Assembly (NCBI GenBank): GCA_017983515.1
Contig: JAGOBF010000019.1
Location: forward strand, 1 to 56,580
Direction: 5' to 3'
DNA from: Promineifilum sp.
GTDB taxonomy: Bacteria > Chloroflexota > Anaerolineae > Promineifilales > Promineifilaceae
Length of the DNA: 56,580 bases
Shown here one piece after another: positions 16,054 to 26,020 of this stretch. The notes below the pieces were generated by a model. The model was not told where the DNA came from and did not search any database. It was given only the letters and a program-made list of their open reading frames with translations. Every line of letters begins with the position of its first letter. The first letter of the stretch is position 1. The position numbers and the translations under genes were made by a program.

Positions 16054-18897
16054 TCATGAGGCGCGGCGGCCGGCGCGCCAGCGCTTGCTCCGCGACCAGA
16101 CGGCGATCCCGATGATAAGACCGATCCCCAGCGCTGACAGCAGGGTTCCCCGTCGAAAACTGTTCGGGCGGAACGAAAGCACGATCTCATGTTCGCCCGC
16201 GGGCAGGAACACACCCCGAAACAGTCCGTCTACCTGCTGCACCGGAGCAGGATCGCCGTTGACAGTCGCCTCCCAACCGGGATAGAAGGCATCCGTCAGA
16301 ACAAGAAGGCCAGCGGTATCGGTAGCGACATGCAACGAGACCGATTCGGGCTGATAGTCGAGAATCTTCACTGAGCCTGTGCGGCTTGCGGGCGACGGAT
16401 GGGGCTCCTCGCCGCCGATCACCACGCCCATTCGCTGCGGCTCGAAGTCCGCCGTCTCCATGACCGCGACGGCCGCGGCCATGTCCTCAACGGTGTGCCA
16501 ATCATAGACCATGAAGGCCCGCGGCTGGGCGTCCAGGTTCTCATAGATCTTTACATCGCCCGAAAAGATGAGCCGGTAGGGTGGCAGAGCCAGCGGTTGG
16601 AAAGTGCCGTCCCGGCTATCGACAAGGGTTAAACCTTCCACGCCGCAATCGGCGGCTTCGGCCGGGCAAGGCAGCAGAGAGATGGCGGCCACCAGCGGGC
16701 CGGGATAGAGTACGCGGTACAAATTGGGCGCGACGTGTAATACCGGCGTCAGGCGCTGGATTTCACCCGTTTCGCTTTTGATTTCGACCGGCGGCGGCGA
16801 GCCGGCGGCCAGCATCCACAACTCAGTCGCCTCAAATCGCGAGACATCAGCGATGGCCACGGCCGCCTCGGTCACGTTGACCGGATGCTGCCGATCGAAA
16901 AATACCCCTTCGCGCCATAGATCGCCCGTCTTGTCGGTAATGAGGTAGCGGCCGTTGAACAGGCTCAACCAGCGAGAATCCGGCGCGGCGTCCAGATATT
17001 CGCGCAGACGGCCGTCGGTGGTCTCGCTGCCCGCCGGCAAAACGAGCCGCATCAGCTCTGAATAGGCCCGCAACGGCAGAACACCGCCATCAAATCCATC
17101 AATCGCCGGCAGACCAGTCACCATCGATAAATTAGGTGACAGCACTTCCTTGTGCTTGACGGCCACCACGTAATCATAAACGGCCGCCGGCTCTAGCTGC
17201 TCGGCATACATCCCTTCGATTTCCGCCAAATCACCCGGATCAAAGAAAATATCGGACAAGCTCAGGAATCTGTCTGGAGGCGAGGCGCACGGACGCTCCG
17301 GCACGGCGCATGTCGCCAACGCCGCCAGGCGCGCTTGCGGTGGCCGCAGATCGAAGTAGGCCTCTGGCGTCGTCAGGCGATCATAGGGCAGCCCCCGCGA
17401 CCCCAGCCACAACACGGCCACAACCAAAGTCATCAAATCGAACAATCCGCGTTGGGCACGGGAGGGCGGCGCAGTCAAGATCGCCCGGAAAAGAAAAACG
17501 CCCAATGCCGCCTCGATGGCCCAGCCCAGCAGTGTTCTCAGCGCCGGAAGCTCGAAAGGGGCTTCCGTGCCAGGCGGCAGCCACCGCGCCAGCCATCCGG
17601 CGGCGTACCCCCAGACGATCAGCAATAGCAAGCCGCAACCGGCAACGGCCAGGGGTTGACCAAATACGCGGCTCGCCGGTTCGCGGCTCCCGGCCGTCTC
17701 GGAATCGGCCGCCGCGAACAGACGCAAACGCTCCCAACCGTAGCCGGCCAGCAAGGCGATGGCCAGCGAAGCGACGGCCAACCAACGAGCCGGGGCACGA
17801 AACAGATCGAAGCCCGGCAAACGGCCGAGCAGATAATAGACGGGAGTGAAGCGGCCGAGCGCCAGTACCAGCGTCAGGCCGGCCACTATCACCCAGGCCG
17901 CCACGGCCGGATTCTTGCGCCAGACCCACGCGCCGACGACGGCCAGCGCCAGGGCCGTCAGCGGCAGAAAGGCGACGTACTCGGTGAACAGCGTCTGCCC
18001 ATAAGCCGGCAGCCAGGCGCGGGTGAGATGCAGCGGGTTCCAGGAGAAGGACAATACGTCGTTGAGCGGCAGCCCACCCTGGCGGCTGGACTGCCCGGCA
18101 AGTTCCAGCGTCGGCAACAACTGGACGGCGGCGAGCAGCGCCGCCAATGCCACCCCCGCCCCCAAAACGACCGCCATCCGCCGGAAAGCGCGCGACCTAT
18201 CCGCGCCCCGTAACAAATGAACCAACAGCCAGAGCGCCACGGCCATGCCACTGATGAACGCCGTCTGCGTGTGCCCCGCCAACAGTTGCAAAGCCAACAA
18301 AACAGCGACGGCCACAATAGAGGAAGCCGTCTCGCGCCACGTTGGCGTCGAACGGCCGGCAGTAACCAGCGGTGAAAGCACGGCAAAGAACCACGGCAGC
18401 CAGGCCAGCCCCTGCAGCTGGTTGATGTGCTCCACCTGGCCCGTCAGATAGCCGCCGAGGGCAAACAGCACGGCCGCGAACAGGGCCGCCCAGCGCCCCA
18501 GGGCCAGCGTGCGCCGCCCGGCCAAGTACGTCCCTATGCCGGCTATAGCCACGTGGATCAGAATCGAGGCGTTGACCGCATAGGGCGTGGGCAGAAGCAG
18601 CCACAGCGGCCAATTGAGTGGGTAGAAAAAACCGGTCTGGCTATTGGCCAGGAAGGGCACGCCCATAAAGATGTCGGGATTCCACAGGGGCACGCGGCCG
18701 CTGCGCAAGGCGTCGGCCGCCGCCTGCCAGTACGGGTAGAAGTAGAGGAATGTGTCGCCGCGCGCCAGGATCAGATTGCTGAAGGCCATCTTGTTGAAAA
18801 ACAACGCGATTAGGCCGATGAGCAGCAGGGGGATGCCCAGCCACGAAACGATTGGGCGGGATTGGCCTTGGGCGGCCGCCGCGCGCGGAGCGCTCAC
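16054..18897 (-). CDS. YfhO-family membrane protein, probable lipid-linked sugar glycosyltransferase
   Basis: This 947-residue protein opens with a membrane half of about a dozen helices. It carries the YfhO-like exposed loop RGDTFLYFYPYWQAAADALRSGRVPLWNPDIFMGVPFLANSQTG-type signature (residues about 46-90), cut here in the middle for length. A large outer domain follows, and the last span is near 920-940. Family members are thought to modify cell-surface polymers using polyprenyl-linked sugars. It starts at a GTG overlapping the stop of the GT39 gene (GTGA), so the two are coupled. The domain at about 840-910 (ATVNGDPAPVQQVDGLFRGV) is a beta-sandwich typical of the family's end. Confidence 0.8.
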   Translation of the reverse strand: MSAPRAAAAQGQSRPIVSWLGIPLLLIGLIALFFNKMAFSNLILARGDTFLYFYPYWQAAADALRSGRVPLWNPDIFMGVPFLANSQTGFFYPLNWPLWLLLPTPYAVNASILIHVAIAGIGTYLAGRRTLALGRWAALFAAVLFALGGYLTGQVEHINQLQGLAWLPWFFAVLSPLVTAGRSTPTWRETASSIVAVAVLLALQLLAGHTQTAFISGMAVALWLLVHLLRGADRSRAFRRMAVVLGAGVALAALLAAVQLLPTLELAGQSSRQGGLPLNDVLSFSWNPLHLTRAWLPAYGQTLFTEYVAFLPLTALALAVVGAWVWRKNPAVAAWVIVAGLTLVLALGRFTPVYYLLGRLPGFDLFRAPARWLAVASLAIALLAGYGWERLRLFAAADSETAGSREPASRVFGQPLAVAGCGLLLLIVWGYAAGWLARWLPPGTEAPFELPALRTLLGWAIEAALGVFLFRAILTAPPSRAQRGLFDLMTLVVAVLWLGSRGLPYDRLTTPEAYFDLRPPQARLAALATCAVPERPCASPPDRFLSLSDIFFDPGDLAEIEGMYAEQLEPAAVYDYVVAVKHKEVLSPNLSMVTGLPAIDGFDGGVLPLRAYSELMRLVLPAGSETTDGRLREYLDAAPDSRWLSLFNGRYLITDKTGDLWREGVFFDRQHPVNVTEAAVAIADVSRFEATELWMLAAGSPPPVEIKSETGEIQRLTPVLHVAPNLYRVLYPGPLVAAISLLPCPAEAADCGVEGLTLVDSRDGTFQPLALPPYRLIFSGDVKIYENLDAQPRAFMVYDWHTVEDMAAAVAVMETADFEPQRMGVVIGGEEPHPSPASRTGSVKILDYQPESVSLHVATDTAGLLVLTDAFYPGWEATVNGDPAPVQQVDGLFRGVFLPAGEHEIVLSFRPNSFRRGTLLSALGIGLIIGIAVWSRSKRWRAGRRAS

Positions 18898-20363
18898 CGG
18901 ACCGTCTCCGGGGCGATGATTCGATAGAGCGTCATGGTTGCTGTCTTATCCTGACCATCGAGCGCTTCCAGGTCGAAGCCGGCAGCCGACAACCGGCGGC
19001 GGAGCGGCGCGGCCTCGGCCGACGAAGGCAGGGCGATATAGCGCTGCGGCCCACGTCCGGCAAATACCGTCAGATCGTCCAGCAGGGCGTCAGCCTGGGG
19101 AAACCAGCTCACGTAGACGCCGCTATCGAAGAGCTGATAAGCCCAGTGCCAACTGTACCAGTGATCATACAGGACTGTGCCGTAGGGGGCATCTTTCAGG
19201 AGAAGGGCTGATTCGGCCGCGCCACCGTCGGCGTCCGGTCGCCCGCCGATGGGAAACCGGCCGGCGCGGGCGGCCAACGCCGTGGGAATGAGAATCAGTG
19301 TCAGGAGGGTTAGCGCCACGAGATAAGCATAGCGATGAGGTCGGCGCTCGTAGAGAGCCAACAGCAAACGGGAGAAGCCGCGGCCGAACAGGATGACCGC
19401 CAACGGGAAGATGGGCAACAGATACCGATCCCAGATGGGAACGGCCCACAACCAGTGGAGCAAGACATAGCCACTCACGAACAAGAGAACGAAGATTTCG
19501 GCCGCCGGCCAACGAAACCGGCCGCGCCGGATGCCCACGAGCACTCCGATTGCGACCGCGACGAACGCCGCCGCCAGCGGCCCGTCCAGCGACAGTCGCC
19601 AAACCTGAACTGTTTGCAGCAGTCTGGGCCAGAGTTCCCACGAACGTGCCGGGCGCAGCCCGCCGATGTTGGCCCACTGCAAACCGACAAGGCCGGCGCT
19701 CGCCGGCCGCAGCCCCTGCCATAGCAGCAGGAGGGCCAGCACCATGGCCAACCCCACCAAACCGCCCCACCCTTCACGCCGGCGACGGTCGAAAATCCAG
19801 CCCATTCCCATTAACAAGGGCAAGAAAAGCAACGCCTGGTATTTGGTCGCCAGCGCCAGCCCAAAGAGCACGCCGGGCAGCACAGCGGCCGCGCTCCGAT
19901 GGCGTGAGGTCGTTATAGGCCGGATGACCGTATAGAGCGCGGCCATCAGCCAGAAGGTCAGCAGCGGGTCGCTAAACGCGGTGGCGCTGAACTGGATGGT
20001 CAGCGGCGCAAGAGCCATCACGACGGCGGTCACGATAGCCGCTGCCTTGTCGCCGGTCAGCCGTCGCGCTGCTTGGGCCGTCAAGGGGATCAGCAGAAGA
20101 GAGACGATGAAGGACGGCATCCGCGCCGCCCACTCCACCGGGCCGAAAAGGGGATAGAAGAGTGCTTGCAGGTAAAACAGCAGCGGCGGCTTATCGACGG
20201 CCTGCGTCCACAATAGGGGGTCGCGCCAGACGGCGATGAGGCGTGCCCAGCCAGCGAAGAGTGCCTCATCGGGGTGGAAGCTGTTGGCGAAAAGCCCCCG
20301 GAAGCGCGCCACCGCCCCCAGCCAACAGCACGCCGCCAACCACCAACGTTCAGCCCGGTTCAT
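18894..20363 (-). CDS. GT39-like membrane glycosyltransferase
   Basis: The 489-residue protein is a GT-C fold enzyme of the ArnT/PMT type. These enzymes move a sugar from a polyprenyl carrier to a protein, lipid or glycan on the outer face of the membrane. The first outer loop has the acidic pair FHPDEALFAGWARL (about 28-41) and DKPPLLFYLQALFYPLFG, both hallmarks of the family. There are about eleven membrane spans and a short C-terminal soluble domain. It lies between the GT2 gene (34 bases upstream) and the YfhO-like gene (overlapping), the usual company of such an enzyme. Confidence 0.88.
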   Translation of the reverse strand: MNRAERWWLAACCWLGAVARFRGLFANSFHPDEALFAGWARLIAVWRDPLLWTQAVDKPPLLFYLQALFYPLFGPVEWAARMPSFIVSLLLIPLTAQAARRLTGDKAAAIVTAVVMALAPLTIQFSATAFSDPLLTFWLMAALYTVIRPITTSRHRSAAAVLPGVLFGLALATKYQALLFLPLLMGMGWIFDRRRREGWGGLVGLAMVLALLLLWQGLRPASAGLVGLQWANIGGLRPARSWELWPRLLQTVQVWRLSLDGPLAAAFVAVAIGVLVGIRRGRFRWPAAEIFVLLFVSGYVLLHWLWAVPIWDRYLLPIFPLAVILFGRGFSRLLLALYERRPHRYAYLVALTLLTLILIPTALAARAGRFPIGGRPDADGGAAESALLLKDAPYGTVLYDHWYSWHWAYQLFDSGVYVSWFPQADALLDDLTVFAGRGPQRYIALPSSAEAAPLRRRLSAAGFDLEALDGQDKTATMTLYRIIAPETVR

Positions 20364-20397
20364 GGGTATCGGCCGCGATCAATTCAGTCGCCGGTTC

Positions 20398-21087
20398 TCA
20401 ATCCATAAAACGATACTTCAACAGATAATAGAGTGCCTTCGGCCCTTCGCGCCAGGGGTTCAGCTTCTTACCCTCGTCGAACTCACGGCCATTGTAGGAA
20501 ATCGGCACTTCATAGATGCGATGACCGCGCTTCAGCACCTTAGATGTGATCTCGGGCTCGAACTCGAACCCCTTGGAGCGCAACGGAATATCGCTCACGA
20601 CGTCGGCGCGGAACACCTTGTAGCAGGTCTCCATGTCGGTCAGGATGGTGTTGTAGACGATGTTGGTAACAAACGTCAGCATCTTGTTGCCCACCATGTG
20701 CCAGAAGAACATCGTCTTGGTGGGGCCACCGCGGAAGCGAGAGCCATAGACGACGGCCGCCCGTCCCTCGACGATCGGCCGCAAGAGCGCTGGATAATCG
20801 CGCGGATCGTACTCGAGATCAGCGTCCTGGATGAGGAAAATATCCCCCGCAGCGTGGGCAAAACCGGTGCGCACGGCCGCGCCCTTGCCCATGTTTTTCT
20901 CGTGCAGGATGACCTTGATGGAGTCATCCAGGGCCTGAATGGCCGGGTACAAGTCGCGCGTGCCGTCGGTTGAGCCGTCATCGATAATGATGATCTCATC
21001 AGCTTCCTTCACGTCCAGCACCGCCCGCACGGCCGGCTCGACAGTCGAGACTTCATTGTATACCGGTATGATGACCGAAACTTTCAC
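20398..21087 (-). CDS. Family 2 glycosyltransferase, dolichyl/undecaprenyl-phosphate mannose-synthase type
   Basis: The 229-residue enzyme should load a hexose from a nucleotide sugar onto a polyprenyl phosphate at the inner face of the membrane, providing donors for GT39 and YfhO. It has the GT-A core [14 protein letters not shown] (3-16), [13 protein letters not shown] (31-43), [14 protein letters not shown] (63-76) and [16 protein letters not shown] (about 87-102), with the DAD metal site. No C-terminal membrane helices are present, unlike longer DPM proteins. The start is GTG. Its promoter (21195-21223) leaves a leader of about 100 bases. Confidence 0.88.
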   Translation of the reverse strand: MKVSVIIPVYNEVSTVEPAVRAVLDVKEADEIIIIDDGSTDGTRDLYPAIQALDDSIKVILHEKNMGKGAAVRTGFAHAAGDIFLIQDADLEYDPRDYPALLRPIVEGRAAVVYGSRFRGGPTKTMFFWHMVGNKMLTFVTNIVYNTILTDMETCYKVFRADVVSDIPLRSKGFEFEPEITSKVLKRGHRIYEVPISYNGREFDEGKKLNPWREGPKALYYLLKYRFMD

Positions 21088-21194
21088 GTTTGTTGTTTAC
21101 ACTCCCACTTGGCGCGGCTTCTCTGCAGCAATCAAAGCCTTGCGCCGTCTATCGTAACGCCTCATCTTACCCCTTTGGGGCGGGCAACTCGTGA

Positions 21195-21223
21195 AGTATA
21201 GCACCGGCCCGATGGCGCTCCAA
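21195..21223 (-). promoter_or_regulatory. Promoter of the GT2-GT39-YfhO cluster
   Basis: On the minus strand TTGGAG (21218-21223), 17 bases, then TATACT (21195-21200) preceded by TGC, which also makes an extended -10. The first gene starts at 21087. Confidence 0.6.
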
Positions 21224-21263
21224 CCGACGGTAAGCCGGTGCTGCCCCTCCACCCGTTATCCGG

Positions 21264-21269
21264 TATAAT
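21264..21269 (+). promoter_or_regulatory. Possible -10 box of the HAD-rlmN pair
   Basis: A perfect TATAAT (preceded by GG) stands 46 bases before the HAD start. No convincing -35 is at 16-18 bases, so this is a weak call based on the -10 alone. Confidence 0.35.
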
Positions 21270-21315
21270 CGCGTTGTTGGGCGTCGGCCGCTGTTCGCCC
21301 ACGCCAACAAATATT

Positions 21316-22134
21316 ATGAATACCCCCATCAAAAATCTGATCCTCGATATGGACGGCGTGCTGTGGCGCGGGGATACGCCCATGCCCGGCCTCGTCGCCT
21401 TTTTCGACACCATGCGGGCCTGCGATATCGGGTTTGTGCTGGCGACGAATAACGCGACCAAGACGGCCGTTATGTACACTGAACGGCTGGCGCGATTCGG
21501 CGTCGACGTGCCCGCCCACCAAATCCTGACATCGGCCGAGGCCACGGCCTCCTACCTGGCCGAATTATACCAACCCGGCTCGCCCCTCTACGTCATCGGG
21601 GCCACGGGTTTGCACGAGGCTTTGATCGCCCAAGGCTTCAAGATTCTGTCGGCCGCCGACGTGCGCGCCGGCGCGGCGGCCGTTTCGGTCGTCGCCGGGC
21701 TATCCCCGGTGCTTACCTATGAAGAGCTAGCCATGGGCGCCCATCTGGTGAACCGGGGTGCGCCGTTTGTGGGCACCAATCCCGACCCCACCTTCCCCAG
21801 CGAGATGGGGCCTTTGCCGGGCGCGGGGGCCATCCTGGCGATGCTCACCACTGCCACCGGGGTCGAACCGACCATTATTGGTAAACCAGGCCCCATTATC
21901 TTCCGCGAGGCGGTTAAACGCCTGGGCGGCGACCCATCGACGGTGGCGATGGTCGGCGATCGGCTGTCTACTGATATCTACGGCGCAAAGGCCGCCGGTT
22001 TGCGGGCCATCCTGGTGCTCAGCGGAATCTCGACCCGCGAGGAAGCCGAGAGCGGCCCGGTCCGCCCCGACTATGTTCTGGCCGACATTATCGAATTGGC
22101 ATCCTTTCTGCGACGGGAGCAAGTCATTGTCTAA
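21316..22134 (+). CDS. HAD-superfamily IIA phosphatase (NagD-like)
   Basis: I start at the ATG 21316, where the family's N-terminal strand begins. The 272-residue enzyme has motif I LDMDGVLWRGD (10-20, nucleophile and acid aspartates). A TNN motif follows (LATNNATKTAV), then the IIA cap domain between about 80 and 180, the lysine IGKPGPIIFREAV region, and motif IV MVGDRLSTDIYGAKAAG. Relatives hydrolyse 4-nitrophenyl phosphate, phosphoglycolate or sugar phosphates. The substrate here is unknown. No ribosome-binding site is seen ahead of it. Its 3' end overlaps the rlmN start. Confidence 0.88.
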   Translation: MNTPIKNLILDMDGVLWRGDTPMPGLVAFFDTMRACDIGFVLATNNATKTAVMYTERLARFGVDVPAHQILTSAEATASYLAELYQPGSPLYVIGATGLHEALIAQGFKILSAADVRAGAAAVSVVAGLSPVLTYEELAMGAHLVNRGAPFVGTNPDPTFPSEMGPLPGAGAILAMLTTATGVEPTIIGKPGPIIFREAVKRLGGDPSTVAMVGDRLSTDIYGAKAAGLRAILVLSGISTREEAESGPVRPDYVLADIIELASFLRREQVIV

Positions 22135-23203
22135 TACCCAGCTGACGAATCTGTACGATCTGACACTACCGGACCTGACGGCCTTGCTGGCCGAGTGGGG
22201 CCAGCCGGCCTATCGCGCTCGCCAACTGTGGGAGTGGCTCTATCGCCATTACGTGGGCGATTTCGAGTTGATGACCACCCTGCCCGGTGGGCTGCGCGAG
22301 CGGTTGGCGGCCGAAACGACGCTCAACATCGGCGAGATCGTTCTCAGCCAGGACTCGTCCGACGGCCAAACGGAGAAAGTCCTCTTCCAGTTGCCCGACG
22401 GCCAATATATCGAGACGGTGCTCATGCGCTACCAAAAGCGCCGCACGTTGTGCATCAGCACGCAGGCCGGCTGCGCCATGGGCTGCGTGTTTTGTGCCAC
22501 GGGACAGATGGGGTTTATGCGCCATTTATCGGTGGCCGAGATCGTCGGACAGGCGATCCATTTCGCCCGCCAATTGGCGGCTGAGGGGCAGCACGTCACC
22601 AACATCGTTATGATGGGCATGGGCGAACCGCTGCATAATTACGACAATACCCTGGCTGCCGTGGATCGTCTGACCGACCCGGCGGGCATGAACCTGGGGG
22701 CGCGCAAGATCACTATTTCCACCGTCGGCCTCATCCCGGCGATCCGCCGCTATGCCGACGAGCAGCGCCAGACTCCCCTGGCCGTCTCGCTCCACGCGGC
22801 GACCGACGAGGAGCGCAGCCGCCTGCTGCCCGTGAATCGCCGCTGGCCGTTGGCCGAACTGATGGAGGCCTGCCGCTACTACGTGATGCAAACGGGCCGG
22901 CGCATGACCTTTGAATGGGCGCTTATCGCCGGGGAGAATGACACCGAGGAGCAGGCCCACAAGCTGGGGACGTTACTGCGCGGCATGTTGGGCCACGTCA
23001 ACCTGATCCCGCTCAATCCGACGGCCGGTTACGGCGGCGTCCCCTCATCACCGGAGCGCGTCGGCCGATTTCAGGAGATCCTAACGGATTATGGGGTGAC
23101 GAGCACCGTCCGTGTCCGGCGCGGTATCGACATTCAGGCCGGCTGCGGACAGCTGCGGGACAGACATCTGACTGTTGGCAAGCAGCCAACGGCCGATAGT
23201 TGA
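22127..23203 (+). CDS. rlmN: 23S rRNA A2503 / tRNA A37 C2-methyltransferase RlmN
   Basis: RlmN is a radical-SAM enzyme methylating C2 of A2503 in 23S rRNA and A37 in some tRNAs. I choose a TTG start at 22127-22129, inside the last codons of the HAD gene, because GGGAG lies about nine bases upstream and it gives 358 residues, the normal length. The iron-sulfur motif is C116-x3-C120-x2-C123 (AGCAMGCVFCATGQMGF). VMMGMGEPLHNYDNTLAA, KITISTVGLIPAI and LAVSLHAATDEERS follow, and C-terminal GCGQLR carries the catalytic Cys that pairs with the motif cysteine. Overlap with the HAD gene suggests translational coupling. Confidence 0.93.
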   Translation: MSNTQLTNLYDLTLPDLTALLAEWGQPAYRARQLWEWLYRHYVGDFELMTTLPGGLRERLAAETTLNIGEIVLSQDSSDGQTEKVLFQLPDGQYIETVLMRYQKRRTLCISTQAGCAMGCVFCATGQMGFMRHLSVAEIVGQAIHFARQLAAEGQHVTNIVMMGMGEPLHNYDNTLAAVDRLTDPAGMNLGARKITISTVGLIPAIRRYADEQRQTPLAVSLHAATDEERSRLLPVNRRWPLAELMEACRYYVMQTGRRMTFEWALIAGENDTEEQAHKLGTLLRGMLGHVNLIPLNPTAGYGGVPSSPERVGRFQEILTDYGVTSTVRVRRGIDIQAGCGQLRDRHLTVGKQPTADS

Positions 23204-23252
23204 TGCCTTCTGTCCCTGTTGCCTACGTTGAGGCACGTGTGCTGCCCGCGCC

Positions 23253-24302
23253 TCAGCAGCCGCCCACATACCAGCAAGGATTGTCCTGCGCCCCGTTGAT
23301 GCGAACTTCGAAGTGAATGTGGGGACCGGATGAATTACCAGTATTGCCGGTCGAGCCGATGATGTTGCCCTGATAGACGATCTGGCCTGGGACGACGCTG
23401 ATGCCGCTTAGATGGGCATAGAACGTCTCGTAGCCATTGCCGTGATTGACAACGATCAGATTGCCGAAGCCGTAGATATTCCATCCGGCGAACGTGACCG
23501 TGCCCGTGTCGGAAGCGACCACGCCCGTACCCTCGGGCAGGGCGATATCGATGCCCGGATGCCCATACCAGAAGTACTGGGTGAAGTTGCGCGAATTGAC
23601 GGGGTAAATAAAGGTGCCGGTGCCGACGATAAGCGGCGTCACGCCGCTGCCCGTGGAACGGCCGCGCACCGACTCCAGACTGGGCGGCGTCCAGACGAAC
23701 ACGTCCCGTACCGCGCCGGGAACCAGGACTTGCGTCTCCGGATACAGCCGATAAGGAAACTCCAGATGATTGGGCGCATAGCCGATGATCGTCTCCACGG
23801 GAATTCCGTATTCTTCGGAGATGCTCTCCAGCGTGTCGCCCGGCTCCACGTCGTGGAGAACGCCGTCGACGGGCAAGATAATGAGGTCTACGCCGGTCTG
23901 CAAGAGATTGGATTCTTCGCTCAATAGTGGATTGCCGCCCAACAAGGTGGTGGCCTGGATGCCGAATTTATCGGCGATGCCGTTGGGGGTGTCCCCTCGC
24001 TCCACGCGGTAGATGGTGAAAGAATGTTCGGGCTTGTGGCCGATAAAGGTTTGCGGCACGGCGGCCGGGGCCAGAGCGATATCGACGAGCACCGGCGCGT
24101 CGACCGCCGCCCCCGGCTCGGCCACGGCTCCGTCATCAACGATGACATCCCCCGCATCGGCCGTCGCCAGGGCAGGGGATTCACTGGCCCGCGCCACCCG
24201 GCCGGCCATCCCGGCTCGCCACCCCAGTACGATCAGCCCGCCTAACAGAATCAGAACCACGTACCCGGCCGCGCGCGACCGGGAATCTTTTTCTTCTTGC
24301 AT
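23253..24302 (-). CDS. LysM-M23 cell-wall endopeptidase
   Basis: This envelope protein of about 349 residues is anchored by one helix near residues 15-35. Two LysM repeats follow: YRVERGDTPNGIADKFGIQ... and HDVEPGDTLESISEEYGIP.... They bind peptidoglycan. The C-terminal M23 domain has the zinc ligands of GHPGIDIALPEG and GPHIHFEV, so it should cleave peptide cross-links, or act as a regulator if inactive. It ends CWYVGGC with two cysteines. I prefer the ATG at 24300-24302 over the TTG six bases further upstream. No ribosome-binding site is evident. It lies just after the rho terminator. Confidence 0.88.
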   Translation of the reverse strand: MQEEKDSRSRAAGYVVLILLGGLIVLGWRAGMAGRVARASESPALATADAGDVIVDDGAVAEPGAAVDAPVLVDIALAPAAVPQTFIGHKPEHSFTIYRVERGDTPNGIADKFGIQATTLLGGNPLLSEESNLLQTGVDLIILPVDGVLHDVEPGDTLESISEEYGIPVETIIGYAPNHLEFPYRLYPETQVLVPGAVRDVFVWTPPSLESVRGRSTGSGVTPLIVGTGTFIYPVNSRNFTQYFWYGHPGIDIALPEGTGVVASDTGTVTFAGWNIYGFGNLIVVNHGNGYETFYAHLSGISVVPGQIVYQGNIIGSTGNTGNSSGPHIHFEVRINGAQDNPCWYVGGC

Positions 24303-24346
24303 AAGCAAAGATGAATGCTATCCACCGGTCAAGGGCGGCGCAACAA

Positions 24347-24372
24347 GAAAGCGGTCTGTCGACCGCTTTCTC
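24347..24372 (-). terminator. Intrinsic terminator of rho
   Basis: AGAAAGCGGTC and GACCGCTTTCT pair around TGTC. On the minus strand the stem is followed by a T-rich CTTTCTTGTTG. It is about 30 bases past the rho stop codon and about 45 bases before the M23 gene start. Confidence 0.7.
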
Positions 24373-24402
24373 TAGAAGTGCTTACCTTATTGGCGGCCCG
24401 GA

Positions 24403-25680
24403 TCAGGCCATATCTTTGGTCAGGGTTTCCAGGAATTCGTAGTTGGTCTTGGTGGCCCGCAGGCGTTGCAGGACGGCCGCGGTGGCGCTGCTGATGTCAT
24501 AGCCGGGCGTGTCCATCAGGTGTCCCAACATACGACGCATGGTGTAGACGCGCTGCAGCTCGTCGGCCGACATGAGCAGTTCCTCGCGCCGGGTACTCGA
24601 CCGCTCGATGTCGAAGGCCGGGAAAATGCGGCGCTCCTGCAGGCGGCGGCTGAGCATCAGCTCCATATTGCCTGTGCCCTTGAACTCCTCGTAGATGACG
24701 TCGTCCATGCGGCTGCCCGTATCCACCAGCGTCGTGGCAATAATGGTCAGACTCCCACCGAACTCCAGGTTACGCGCCGTGCCGAAGAATCGCTTCGGCG
24801 GATAGAGCGCGCCGGGGTCAAGACCACCAGACAGCGTGCGGCCGCTCGGCGGCACCGTCAAGTTATAGGCCCGCGCCAGACGGGTGATCGAGTCGAGAAG
24901 AATGACGACGTCGCGCCCGGACTCAACCAGCCGCTTGCCGCGTTCCAGTGCCATTTCCGCCACCCGGCAATGGTGCTTCACCGGCTCATCGAACGTCGAA
25001 CTGACGACTTCGCCCTGTGTCGACCGCTCCATATCGGTTACTTCTTCGGGGCGCTCGCCGATGAGCACCACCATCAGATGTATCTCCGGATAGTTCTCCG
25101 AAATACCGTTGGCGATCTCCTTGAGGACGGTCGTCTTACCGGCCTTGGGCGGCGAGACGATGAGACCACGCTGGCCGCGGCCAATGGGCGTGACGAGGTC
25201 GATCAGGCGGGTCGAGAGCAGGTTGGGATTCGTCTCGAGTTTTAGCTTCTGGTCGGGGAAGATGGGGGTCAAGGATTCATAACGAACCCGATTCTTGAGT
25301 TGATCGGGACTCATCCCATTGACCGCTTCAACGCGCAGCAAGCTGTAGTATTTCTCGTTGTCCTTCGGCACGCGCACCTGGCCGTAGACCATATCGCCGG
25401 TCTTCAGACCAATGCGGCGAATCTGCGAGTTCGATACGTAGATGTCGTCCTTACTCGGCAGATAGGAGCCGGAGCGCAAGAAACCCATCGTTTGCTTATC
25501 GTCTTCCACCACTTCCAGCACGCCGCCGCGGAAATGGAACCCGCCCGACTCGGCGTCGGCCTGCATAATGCGAAAGACAAGGTCCTGCTTCTTCATCGTC
25601 GTATAACCGGGAATTTTCATATCCCGGCCGATGTCGCGCAGTTCGCTCAATTTTTTACTTTCCAGATCACCAATATCCAT
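24403..25680 (-). CDS. rho: Transcription termination factor Rho
   Basis: Rho is the hexameric RNA helicase that ends many transcripts. I start at the ATG 25680 ([17 protein letters not shown]). An upstream GTG at 25725 would add 15 residues that do not look like Rho. The N-terminal helices end near residue 45, and the cold-shock-like RNA-binding fold covers about 50-120. The ATPase P-loop is at 176-184 (SPPKAGKTT). Walker B lies in [16 protein letters not shown], and the R and Q loops follow. Length is 425 residues. The gene stands alone with its own promoter about 285 bases upstream and a terminator. The long leader is compatible with the autogenous control known for Rho in other bacteria. 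Confidence 0.96.
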   Translation of the reverse strand: MDIGDLESKKLSELRDIGRDMKIPGYTTMKKQDLVFRIMQADAESGGFHFRGGVLEVVEDDKQTMGFLRSGSYLPSKDDIYVSNSQIRRIGLKTGDMVYGQVRVPKDNEKYYSLLRVEAVNGMSPDQLKNRVRYESLTPIFPDQKLKLETNPNLLSTRLIDLVTPIGRGQRGLIVSPPKAGKTTVLKEIANGISENYPEIHLMVVLIGERPEEVTDMERSTQGEVVSSTFDEPVKHHCRVAEMALERGKRLVESGRDVVILLDSITRLARAYNLTVPPSGRTLSGGLDPGALYPPKRFFGTARNLEFGGSLTIIATTLVDTGSRMDDVIYEEFKGTGNMELMLSRRLQERRIFPAFDIERSSTRREELLMSADELQRVYTMRRMLGHLMDTPGYDISSATAAVLQRLRATKTNYEFLETLTKDMA

Positions 25681-25964
25681 ACGTCGCTTCTCTTTGGCAC
25701 ATTTGTCCCCTGGGGGGAATGCCACAAGTCTTCATAAACTGGGATTACTTAATGCGTGTTGTTGGCTTGCCGACCGCCCCGTGCTATTTCTCCGTCAAAC
25801 GGCGCATCCGATGACCGGACAACGATTCATGCCACGTAATTCAGCAGGTAATAATGAATGGGGGAGCCAAGTCAGGCAATTCGATAGGCAAAATCGCTAT
25901 TCGTTTTACGTTTACAGAGGGAGCGTGTTATTCCCACTAGCGGTCAATAAGGTGGGATATGTGT

Positions 25965-25993
25965 AGTATAACATGCCGCCCTGCTCAGGTCAA
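25965..25993 (-). promoter_or_regulatory. rho promoter with a long leader
   Basis: On the minus strand TTGACC (25988-25993), 17 bases, TATACT (25965-25970). Transcription would start near 25958, leaving about 278 bases before the rho ATG. The nine bases TTATTGACC occur at the -35 box and again 46 bases downstream (25942-25950). The leader has no open frame or terminator that I can support, though part is AT-rich. Confidence 0.75.
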
Positions 25994-26020
25994 TAAGATT
26001 AACATCGTCGGCTCTTAATG

